A stretch of DNA of 35,519 nucleotides from Gammaproteobacteria bacterium (GTDB lineage: Bacteria; Pseudomonadota; Gammaproteobacteria; JAKBBU01): positions 1 to 35,519 of the forward strand of contig JAJFKN010000001.1 of NCBI GenBank assembly GCA_021773195.1, given 5' to 3'. The notes under the pieces are model-generated. The model was not told the DNA's origin. It made no database searches and saw only the letters and a program-made list of their open reading frames with translations. Positions 25,644 to 35,519 of this stretch are shown here, piece after piece. A program made the position numbers and the translations under genes. How positions within the stretch are numbered: the stretch's first letter is position 1; each line of letters starts with the position of its first letter.

Positions 25644-27185
25644 ATGCAAATTAATCCATCAGAAATCAGTGGCATCATTGAGAAGCGCATTGAAAAATTT
25701 GAGCTAGCACCTGAAGCGCGTCGCGAAGGTGTTATTATTAGCTTGAAAGATGGGATCATCAACATCCATGGTTTAACAGAAGCCGTGCAACACGAAATGT
25801 TAGAAATGCCCGATGGTTCCTTTGCCGTGGTGTTTAACTTAGAAAGAGATTCCGTAGGGGCTGTAGCTTTAGGTCCTACGGACAACGTAGCCGAAGGCCA
25901 AGTGGTGAAGAGCACGGGGCGCATGTTAGAAGTACCCGTGGGTGATGCCCTATTAGGACGGGTTGTGAATGCGCTAGGTGAGCCCATTGATGGTAAAGGT
26001 CCGATTGATTCCAAAGAAACTCGCATGGTTGAGAATATTGCGCCAGGGGTAATTACACGCCAATCCGTTACACAAGCCCTGCAAACGGGATTAAAATCCA
26101 TCGATTCTATGGTGCCCATTGGTCGTGGTCAGCGGGAGTTGATCATTGGTGACAGACAAACCGGTAAAACCGCTATCGCAATTGATACCATCATTAACCA
26201 GAAAGGTACGGGCGTTAAATGTATTTATGTGGCCGTAGGACAAAAAGCCTCTTCTGTTGTATCTGTAGTGCATAAGCTAGAAGAGCATGGCGCTCTGGAG
26301 CATACCATTGTCGTTAATGCATCGGCTGCTGAAGCGGCTGCTTTGCAATTTATAGCCCCTTATTCTGGTTGCGCCATGGGCGAATACTATCGTGACAATG
26401 GCATGGATGCTTTAATCATTTATGATGATTTAACCAAGCAAGCTTGGGCTTATCGACAAATTTCTCTATTGATGCGTCGTCCACCAGGGCGCGAAGCTTA
26501 TCCTGGCGATATCTTTTATTTACATTCCCGTTTATTGGAGCGGGCTGCTCGAGTCAATGCGCAGTACGTGGAAAAGATTACCGATGGGCGGGTGAAAGGT
26601 CGCACTGGTTCTTTGACGGCACTACCTATTATTGAAACTCAGGCCGGTGATGTTTCGGCTTTCGTGCCCACCAATGTTATTTCCATTACCGATGGTCAAA
26701 TCTTTTTAGAAACAGATTTGTTCAACTCAGGTATTCGCCCCGCCATGAATGCCGGTCTGTCGGTTTCCCGTGTGGGGGGGGCTGCACAAACGAAAATCAT
26801 GAAGAAACTGGTGGGTGGTATTCGCTTGGCATTAGCCCAATACCGTGAATTGGCGGCCTTTGCTCAATTTGCATCAGAATTGGATGAGCCTACTCGCAAA
26901 CAACTAGAGCGAGGTCAGCGCGTGACAGAGCTCATGAAGCAGAAGCAATATAACCCCATGAGCGTGGCTGAGATGGCTGTTAGCTTATACGCTGGTGAGA
27001 AGGGTTATTTGGATGATATACCTGTTGAAAAAGTCGGTGAGTTTGAAAAAGACTTGTTGGATTTTGCTCGGGGCAAATATCAAGACTTACTAGATGAAAT
27101 CAATACTAATTTGGAATTAACCGAAGATATCGATAATGCTATAGCGAAAGTTGTCGATGATTTTAAACAATCGCGGGCTTGGTAA
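25644..27185 (+). CDS. atpA: ATP synthase F1 subunit alpha
   Basis: Non-catalytic nucleotide-binding subunit, 513 residues, identical in length to E. coli. It has the beta-barrel start [14 protein letters not shown], Walker A GDRQTGKT (169-176), then [12 protein letters not shown], the Walker B region [35 protein letters not shown], and the arginine finger region [14 protein letters not shown]. No missing residue was noted. It lies in the centre of a tightly packed operon, six bases before atpG. Confidence 0.99.
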   Translation: MQINPSEISGIIEKRIEKFELAPEARREGVIISLKDGIINIHGLTEAVQHEMLEMPDGSFAVVFNLERDSVGAVALGPTDNVAEGQVVKSTGRMLEVPVGDALLGRVVNALGEPIDGKGPIDSKETRMVENIAPGVITRQSVTQALQTGLKSIDSMVPIGRGQRELIIGDRQTGKTAIAIDTIINQKGTGVKCIYVAVGQKASSVVSVVHKLEEHGALEHTIVVNASAAEAAALQFIAPYSGCAMGEYYRDNGMDALIIYDDLTKQAWAYRQISLLMRRPPGREAYPGDIFYLHSRLLERAARVNAQYVEKITDGRVKGRTGSLTALPIIETQAGDVSAFVPTNVISITDGQIFLETDLFNSGIRPAMNAGLSVSRVGGAAQTKIMKKLVGGIRLALAQYRELAAFAQFASELDEPTRKQLERGQRVTELMKQKQYNPMSVAEMAVSLYAGEKGYLDDIPVEKVGEFEKDLLDFARGKYQDLLDEINTNLELTEDIDNAIAKVVDDFKQSRAW

Positions 27186-27191
27186 ACACAT

Positions 27192-28058
27192 ATGGCAACG
27201 GCAAAAGAGATAAAATCGAAAATCGGCAGTGTGCAAAACACACAAAAGATTACTCGTGCCATGGAAATGGTGGCTGCCAGTAAAATGCGTAAAACCCAAG
27301 ATCGTATGAATGCTTCAAGACCATACGCTGAAAAAATGCGGGAAGTAATCAGTCATTTAGCTAAGAGTCACCCAGAGTACCACCATCTATTTTTAGATAA
27401 ACGGGAAGAAAAGCGTGCTGGTTATATTGTTATAGGCACGGACCGTGGTCTTTGTGGTGGCTTAAATGTGAATTTACTCAAGCTCATGAGCAAAGAATTG
27501 AAGCGTTGCCAAGACAGTAACGTTGAATTTGATTTATGTCTTATTGGCCAAAAGACGCAAGCCTTTTTTAAACGAGCTGGTGGTAATGTCTTGGCAACAG
27601 CGTCGCAGCTGGGTGAATTGCCAACGTTAAAAACCCTTATCGGTATCGTTAAAGTGATGTTTGATGCTTACGCCGATAAATCCATTGATGCTTTGTATAT
27701 CGCGCATAATGATTTTGTAAATACCATGACTCAAAAACCCATCTTACAACAATTATTACCCTTGGTGCCTGAAGAGTCAGGTCAATTAGATTATTATTGG
27801 GATTATATCTACGAACCCGATGCAAAAGAAGTATTGGAATTATTGTTAAGACGTTATATGGAAGCGCAAGTCTACCAGGCTGTAGTGGAAAACATTGCCT
27901 GCGAGCAGGCCGCTAGGATGGTAGCTATGAAGAACGCCTCTGAAAATGCCGGTAATATTATCGATGATTTGCAGTTAGCCTATAACAAGGCAAGACAGGC
28001 ATCAATTACGACAGAATTGGCGGATATTATTGGCGGAAGTGAAGCAATTAGTGATTAG
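27192..28058 (+). CDS. atpG: ATP synthase F1 subunit gamma
   Basis: The central rotating shaft. The 288-residue protein starts with the conserved [31 protein letters not shown] helix, has the [13 protein letters not shown] block, and ends with the paired C-terminal helix including [20 protein letters not shown] and [23 protein letters not shown]. These two helices form the coiled coil inside the alpha3beta3 head. Nothing unusual was noted. A 35-base gap precedes atpD. Confidence 0.98.
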   Translation: MATAKEIKSKIGSVQNTQKITRAMEMVAASKMRKTQDRMNASRPYAEKMREVISHLAKSHPEYHHLFLDKREEKRAGYIVIGTDRGLCGGLNVNLLKLMSKELKRCQDSNVEFDLCLIGQKTQAFFKRAGGNVLATASQLGELPTLKTLIGIVKVMFDAYADKSIDALYIAHNDFVNTMTQKPILQQLLPLVPEESGQLDYYWDYIYEPDAKEVLELLLRRYMEAQVYQAVVENIACEQAARMVAMKNASENAGNIIDDLQLAYNKARQASITTELADIIGGSEAISD

Positions 28059-28090
28059 GTCTCTGGACCGTTGGTTATAAAGGTTAGTGA

Positions 28091-29479
<1,389 letters not shown>

Positions 29480-29488
29480 AGTTAAACT

Positions 29489-29914
29489 ATGAGTAAAACC
29501 ATGCAGGTAGAAATTGTTAGCGCTGAAGAAGGTATTTTTTCAGGGCCAGCTAATATGATTTATGCCAAAGGGGACTTAGGAGAATTGGGTATAGCGCCTA
29601 ATCATACCCAATTACTTACTGTGCTAGAGCCCGGTGCTGTGCGCGTGGTCACAGATAATGAAGAGCAAGTCTTTTATGTGTCGGGTGGCTTATTGGAAGT
29701 GCAGCCTTATGTGGTAACGGTATTGGCGGATTTTGCCATGCGTGCTGCGGACATTGATGAAGCAGCAGCCATTCAGGCGAAAAAACAGGCGGCTGACTTG
29801 CTTACCAGCAAAAAAGGCGAGTTCGATTATTCAAAAGCTACTAGCGAATTGGCCCGTGCCATCGCTCAATTACGTACAGTGGAGCATCTGAAAAGCAAAG
29901 ATAGCTTAAAATAA
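29489..29914 (+). CDS. atpC: ATP synthase F1 subunit epsilon
   Basis: Rotor-foot subunit and inhibitor of ATP hydrolysis. The 141-residue protein has the N-terminal beta sandwich (VEIVSAEEGIFSGPANMIYA, GELGIAPNHTQLLTVLEPGAV, YVSGGLLEVQPYVVTVLADFAMRA) and a C-terminal pair of helices (EAAAIQAKKQAADLL and SELARAIAQLRTVEHLKS). It ends the ATP synthase genes, 12 bases before glmU. Close spacing suggests read-through into glmU and glmS. Confidence 0.98.
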   Translation: MSKTMQVEIVSAEEGIFSGPANMIYAKGDLGELGIAPNHTQLLTVLEPGAVRVVTDNEEQVFYVSGGLLEVQPYVVTVLADFAMRAADIDEAAAIQAKKQAADLLTSKKGEFDYSKATSELARAIAQLRTVEHLKSKDSLK

Positions 29915-29925
29915 GGAAATACAAT

Positions 29926-31302
29926 ATGTCATTAGAAGTCATCATCTTAGCTGCGGGAAAAGGCAAACGCATGCATTCATCTGTGCCAAAAGTCCTTTAT
30001 CCTCTGGCAGGAAAGCCCCTTTTAGAGCGTGTGCTGAATACCGTTCAAGCGTTAAACCCTGAAAAAATTCATGTGGTATATGGTCATGAGGGTAAAAAGG
30101 TGCAGGACAGTTTTACCCATTGGAATAATTTGCACTGGGTGGAGCAAAAAGAATTATTAGGCACGGGGCATGCGGTTATGCAAGCGGCGCCCAGTGTGAA
30201 GCCGCAAAACCAAGTATTGATTCTTTATGGTGATGTGCCACTCATTAGCCAAGTAACCCTCGAGCAATTGCTGACTAATACGGGCAATGAGCCCATGGGT
30301 ATCTTGACGGCTGAAGTGTCAAACCCCTATGGTTATGGTCGTATCATTCGTGATAAACAGGGGCATATCCAGGCGGTAATTGAAGAAAAAGATTGTACAC
30401 CTGAGCAGCGAAAAATTAATGAAGTCAATACAGGTTTTTATGCGATTCAAGGAAAGCAGCTAGTTGCTTGGCTTGAACAAGTAAAAAATGATAATGCGCA
30501 AGATGAATATTATGTTACAGATTTGGTAGGCATTGCCGTCGATGAAGGTGCTAAAATCCAGCATGCCAAAGCCCAATCCATGGAAGAAGTGACAGGTATC
30601 AATGATAAAAAGCAATTAGCCCAAGTGGAACGCTATTACCAGCAAGAAATGGCTGAAGCTTTATTGCTTAAAGGTGTGAGTATTGTAGATCCGAGGCGGA
30701 TTGATATCCGTGGGGATTTAGACGTGGGTAAAGATGTTTTTATCGATATTAATGTAATTATTGATGGTGATGTGAAAATCGGTGACAATAGTTATATCGG
30801 CCCTAATTGCATTATTAAAAACAGTCGTATTGGTAAAAACTGTGAAGTGCGGGCCAACAGTCTTATTGAAGATTCGCAATTGGACAATGGCTGTTATGTG
30901 GGGCCTTTTGCTCGGTTACGACCAGGCAATAAAATTGGTGAGTATGCTGAAGTGGGTAATTTCATTGAAATAAAAAATTCTATCATCCATCCCCATGCCA
31001 AAGTTCATCATCTAGGTTATGTGGGCGATGCTGATGTGGGGAAAGGAGCAAATATTGGTGCTGGTACCATTACCTGTAATTATGATGGCATCAGTAAGCA
31101 TAAAACCCATATTGGCGAAAATGCTTTTATCGGTTCAGGCACTGAATTAGTAGCGCCAGTGAATATAGGTGACGGTGCATTTATTGCGGCAGGCTCTACG
31201 GTGACGCAAGATGCCCCGGCCAACAAGCTAACCATTGCACGAGCTAAACAAAGCACAGTACAAGGTTGGGAAAGCCCGAAGAAGCGTAAACAAGGAGAAT
31301 AA
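29926..31302 (+). CDS. glmU: Bifunctional N-acetyltransferase/uridyltransferase GlmU
   Basis: Makes UDP-GlcNAc from glucosamine-1-phosphate in two steps, for peptidoglycan and lipopolysaccharide. The N-terminal uridyltransferase domain shows LAAGKGKRMHSSVPKVL (8-24), GTGHAVMQA, LYGDVPLI and EVNTGFYAI. The C-terminal left-handed beta-helix has hexapeptide repeats and the acetyltransferase block NFIEIKNSIIHPHAKVHHLGYVGDADVGKGANIGAGTITCNYDG. At 458 residues the length is normal (456). It follows atpC, the classical order in gammaproteobacteria, and stops one base before glmS. Confidence 0.98.
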   Translation: MSLEVIILAAGKGKRMHSSVPKVLYPLAGKPLLERVLNTVQALNPEKIHVVYGHEGKKVQDSFTHWNNLHWVEQKELLGTGHAVMQAAPSVKPQNQVLILYGDVPLISQVTLEQLLTNTGNEPMGILTAEVSNPYGYGRIIRDKQGHIQAVIEEKDCTPEQRKINEVNTGFYAIQGKQLVAWLEQVKNDNAQDEYYVTDLVGIAVDEGAKIQHAKAQSMEEVTGINDKKQLAQVERYYQQEMAEALLLKGVSIVDPRRIDIRGDLDVGKDVFIDINVIIDGDVKIGDNSYIGPNCIIKNSRIGKNCEVRANSLIEDSQLDNGCYVGPFARLRPGNKIGEYAEVGNFIEIKNSIIHPHAKVHHLGYVGDADVGKGANIGAGTITCNYDGISKHKTHIGENAFIGSGTELVAPVNIGDGAFIAAGSTVTQDAPANKLTIARAKQSTVQGWESPKKRKQGE

Positions 31303-31303
31303 T

Positions 31304-33136
<1,833 letters not shown>

Positions 33137-33181
33137 TGTATACGAAGAATCAGTAGGTTACAATCAGAAAATGTGATTTCT

Positions 33182-33327
33182 GGCCGCACCAAATGTGTAA
33201 AATCAGGTTTGGTGCGCCCATTTGTCCTTAATTTTTGCCGCACCAAACCTGAAAATATTGATTTGGTGCGGCCATTTCTGCTATACTTCTGGCCGCACCA
33301 AACATGAAAAATCAGATTTGGTGCGGC
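33182..33327. repeat. Three evenly spaced palindromes upstream of an AAA ATPase gene
   Basis: The arms GCCGCACCAAA and TTTGGTGCGGC occur three times: 33183-33193 with 33208-33218 (right arm has lost one G), 33237-33247 with 33262-33272, and 33292-33302 with 33317-33327. Copies 2 and 3 are perfect 11-bp inverted repeats. All three loops are 14 bases long and share an A-rich core; copies start 54 and 55 bases apart, about five helical turns. The third copy ends right before the ribosome site of the ATPase gene. No further copies were noticed in the window. Confidence 0.93.
33258..33287 (+). promoter_or_regulatory. Promoter inside the palindrome array
   Basis: TTGATT (33258-33263) and TATACT (33282-33287) are 18 bases apart. 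The -35 overlaps the loop and right arm of palindrome 2, and the expected start, near 33294, lies in palindrome 3. Binding of a protein to the palindromes would therefore block or control this promoter. Confidence 0.5.
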
Positions 33328-33339
33328 AGGAGAAATACT

Positions 33340-34764
33340 ATGGCAAGAAAATTTATCGGCCGCAAGAACGAATTAAAAACGCTGGAGCAGTTGCGGGGCC
33401 GCAAAGCAGCTAATTTCGTGATAATCCAAGGACGTAGACGTATTGGTAAAAGTCGCTTAGCAGCCGAGTTTGGCAAAGGTCATCGCTACTATCAATTTAC
33501 CGGCTTAGCACCTAATCACGGTACTGATGCGAGTATTCAACGCCAAGAGTTTTTGAGACAGTTATCGGAACAATGCCAATTACCAAAAATACAATTAGAT
33601 GACTGGGGTGATATTTTTACGTTGCTAGCAAATCAAGTAGACGGTGGCGAAGTCACTATTCTTTTTGATGAAATTTCATGGATGGGCTCAAAGGACAAAA
33701 CATTCCTAGCCAAATTAAAAAATGCGTGGGATGAGAAGTTGCAAAAAAATCCAAAGCTTATTTTGCTGCTATGCGGTTCTGTTTCTTCATGGATTGAGAA
33801 AAATATTATAAGTAGCACGGCCTTTATGGGAAGGCCTACTCTCTATATGACTCTAGATGAATTGCCTTTGATGGACTGCAATCAATTTTTTGATAATAGT
33901 AAAATATCAGCTTATGAAAGATTAAAAATGTTGGCAATAACAGGCGGTGTGCCGAGATATTTAGAAATGATAGATACGAAATTGAATGCCGATGAAAATA
34001 TAAGATCCCTTTGCTTTACAAAGAGCAGTCCCTTGCTCGACGAGTTTGAAAGGATTTTCTCGGATATCTTTGGTGAGCGCAGTGGGATATATAGGCGAAT
34101 TTCTGAGCATTTAGCTAAGGGTGCAGCCAGCCAAGCGGAGATCTTACAAGCTCTGGAGCGTAAAAAAAACGGTGACTTGAGTGAGTACTTGAAAGACCTT
34201 GAAATGGCTGGATTCATCGCCAGAGATTATTCCTGGCATATAAAAACAGGCAGCATTTCAAAACTGAGTAATTATCGCTTACGAGATAATTACTTGCGAT
34301 TCTATTTGAAATACCTTGCGCCAAATAAAGATATGATAAAGAAAGGTTTGTTTGAAACCCGTGCCATTTCAACTTTGCCCGGTTGGCATGCCATGATGGG
34401 ATTACAGTTTGAAAATCTATGTTTGAATAATAGTTTATCCATCGCAGAAAAAATAGGCATTCCAAAAGAGGATGTGATTTTCATTGGCCCCTATTTCCAA
34501 CGGGCTCGCTCGAGAGCACCGGGCTGTCAAATTGATTTGCTTATCCAAACGAAATACAATTCGCTATTTGTGTGTGAGATTAAATTTTCAGTGAATGCCA
34601 TTGGAAAACCCATTATTGAAGAAATAGAAGAAAAGATAAATAGAATGACCGTTGCAAAAAGTTTTTCTGTTTGGCCAGTGCTCATTCACGTAAATGGCAT
34701 TACATCATCGGTCATAGAAAGTGAGTATTTTTCTAAAATCATCAATTTTGGCGACTTATTATAA
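33340..34764 (+). CDS. AAA ATPase with C-terminal DUF234/PD-(D/E)XK-like domain
   Basis: A 474-residue protein of the archaeal-type AAA ATPase group. It begins with FIGRKNELKTLEQL, the usual lead-in, and has Walker A GRRRIGKS (31-38), Walker B ILFDEISWMG (107-116) and a sensor-like LILLLCGSVSSWIEKN. A winged-helix region follows (KGAASQAEILQALERKKNGDLSEYLKDLEMAGFI). The C-terminal DUF234-like part has CQIDLLIQ with Asp399 and FVCEIKFS with Glu413 and Lys415, the D...E-x-K pattern of PD-(D/E)XK nucleases. The ATG at 33340 has AGGAG seven bases upstream; an earlier ATG at 33304 lies inside palindrome 3 and is unlikely. The gene stands alone behind its palindrome array. Function of these proteins is not established. 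Confidence 0.88.
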   Translation: MARKFIGRKNELKTLEQLRGRKAANFVIIQGRRRIGKSRLAAEFGKGHRYYQFTGLAPNHGTDASIQRQEFLRQLSEQCQLPKIQLDDWGDIFTLLANQVDGGEVTILFDEISWMGSKDKTFLAKLKNAWDEKLQKNPKLILLLCGSVSSWIEKNIISSTAFMGRPTLYMTLDELPLMDCNQFFDNSKISAYERLKMLAITGGVPRYLEMIDTKLNADENIRSLCFTKSSPLLDEFERIFSDIFGERSGIYRRISEHLAKGAASQAEILQALERKKNGDLSEYLKDLEMAGFIARDYSWHIKTGSISKLSNYRLRDNYLRFYLKYLAPNKDMIKKGLFETRAISTLPGWHAMMGLQFENLCLNNSLSIAEKIGIPKEDVIFIGPYFQRARSRAPGCQIDLLIQTKYNSLFVCEIKFSVNAIGKPIIEEIEEKINRMTVAKSFSVWPVLIHVNGITSSVIESEYFSKIINFGDLL

Positions 34765-34869
34765 ATGAAGAGCCACCAACATACCTTCCTACAGCCCCTC
34801 ACGTCACCTCCCCTGAGGGGAAGCAATTCCGGGGTCCACGGAACGTATGATTCAACAAGGATTTGGGGC

Positions 34870-35388
34870 CTATGACCTAAAGATAAAGCCGAAAGCAGGG
34901 AGATCTGCTGCTGGGGTAATGCCAGACACAGGATTTAGGCGTGGTGAGAATACTGCAGCGTGATGGCTTCCAATGAACATGGCAGCGCTTCCCTTCTGTG
35001 AGGTGGTCTTGGGTGAAGTGACCTCTCTTTTAGATAAAGCTGTAGCCTCTTGAGGTGCAGCGGTGTCTCTTCTAGGTGGTGCATCAGCTAACCTTGCATA
35101 ACTGCGGAGTTTCATCTCTTCCACTTTCTTTTGTATGTCAGCAATGTCTTCTTTCGTTAGTTTAGGTAGAATATCCAGTGGATTGTGTTTTTCGATATAT
35201 TCTAGGGTAGCAATAGTCCTATCTAATCCATTGTGGATCATTTGCTTTGTTTCGTCATCAGTGTCACAAAAAATAGAGATATTATGATACTTCTTCGTCC
35301 TTGCAATTTCCCTTAATACAGCAAGGTTATTTGTATGCCTGGTGGTTATACTCATAACCGTCAGCAAGAAAGAGGCCCGATAAAGCAA
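34870..35388 (-). CDS. Hypothetical protein, uncertain start
   Basis: I do not recognise this protein. The frame is open from a TTG at 35388 (172 residues); an ATG at 35355 would give 161 residues. Neither has a good ribosome site. The N-terminal half is helical and charged (NLAVLREIARTKKYHNISIF, KLTKEDIADIQKKVEEMKLR). The second half looks disordered: rich in Ala, Pro, Thr, Ser and Lys, ending in a hydrophobic stretch (PAADLPAFGFIFRS). Such a two-part layout occurs in secreted or effector-like proteins, but also in decaying genes. The frame upstream of the TTG is closed by a stop about 18 bases away, so the gene may have lost its true N-terminus. Confidence 0.4.
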   Translation of the reverse strand: MLYRASFLLTVMSITTRHTNNLAVLREIARTKKYHNISIFCDTDDETKQMIHNGLDRTIATLEYIEKHNPLDILPKLTKEDIADIQKKVEEMKLRSYARLADAPPRRDTAAPQEATALSKREVTSPKTTSQKGSAAMFIGSHHAAVFSPRLNPVSGITPAADLPAFGFIFRS

Positions 35389-35430
35389 GCTTAGTTCTGT
35401 AAATTAGAATCCCTTGTTCCGCATTTCCAA

Positions 35431-35519
35431 TTAATATTCCAAGGTTAAATACATTTTACCTGTTACCCATTCCTCGGCCTGCTCCATCGCCAATGCACTG
35501 ATGAGACGCTCACAAGCCT
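35431..35519 (-). CDS. 3' end of an unidentified gene running out of the window
   Basis: The minus-strand frame is open from the window edge to a TAA at 35431-35433. It gives 28 complete residues: ACERLISALAMEQAEEW then VTGKMYLTLEY. The composition is protein-like, with an amphipathic helix. Too short to name. It would precede the 34870-35388 frame on the same strand by about 40 bases. Confidence 0.35.
   Translation of the reverse strand, partial: ACERLISALAMEQAEEWVTGKMYLTLEY

Noticed and set aside
31235..31303. Upstream extension of the glmS frame into glmU
   Set aside because: It would bury the N-terminal catalytic cysteine; the ATG at 31304 with AGGAG gives the canonical MCGIVG start.
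33182..33327. CRISPR-like array
   Set aside because: Only three units, each an inverted repeat with similar loops rather than direct repeats with unique spacers, and no cas genes.
34809..34821. TCCCC-TGA-GGGGA hairpin after the ATPase gene as terminator
   Set aside because: Only five base pairs and no T-run; it may contribute to termination but cannot be claimed.

Overview
The window looks like a near-origin segment of a gammaproteobacterial chromosome of moderate GC. Its backbone is yidC(3' end)-mnmE ... mnmG ... rsmG-parA-parB ... atpIBEFHAGDC-glmU-glmS, the usual gammaproteobacterial order. The accessory genes give it the flavour of a Legionellales-like, host-associated bacterium (inference only): a SET-like protein, a large orphan protein, an Rpn-type nuclease, decaying AAA ATPase genes and dispersed palindromic repeats. 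No rRNA, tRNA or CRISPR array was seen.

Layout. 1-2071: yidC end and mnmE. 2121-8412: accessory island with a six-cysteine exported protein, a complete YbhGFSR-type ABC exporter operon on the minus strand, and an orphan protein. 8438-8691: frameshifted 3' relic of an AAA/DUF4143-type ATPase. 8933-10816: mnmG. 10835-13818: minus-strand group with an Rpn nuclease, a dienelactone hydrolase-family protein, a tiny exported protein, an intergenic hairpin cluster and a cyclase-family hydrolase. 14035-16358: rsmG-parA-parB. 16439-22868: second island with an 876-residue orphan, a LysE-like transporter, a broken AAA ATPase gene cut off at a 49-nt inverted repeat, a queuosine-precursor transporter and a SET-like protein. 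23101-33136: ATP synthase operon, glmU and glmS, tightly packed. 33182-34764: three evenly spaced palindromes over a promoter, driving an AAA ATPase that carries a PD-(D/E)XK-like motif. 34870-35519: two poorly defined minus-strand genes.

How the parts work together. The backbone covers membrane protein insertion (YidC), wobble-uridine tRNA modification (MnmE with MnmG), 16S rRNA methylation (RsmG), chromosome partition (ParA/ParB), ATP synthesis (all eight F1Fo subunits plus AtpI) and UDP-GlcNAc supply (GlmS, GlmU). YhhQ would bring in a precursor for another wobble modification, queuosine. The accessory genes sit exactly in the gaps of this backbone.

Most notable: the intact AAA ATPase gene and the broken ATPase gene each have their own, sequence-unrelated set of palindromes immediately upstream. 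Together with the third relic this suggests a repeatedly acquired and decaying gene family with element-specific operator arrays. The second notable item is a minus-strand protein with two degenerate SET-like halves.
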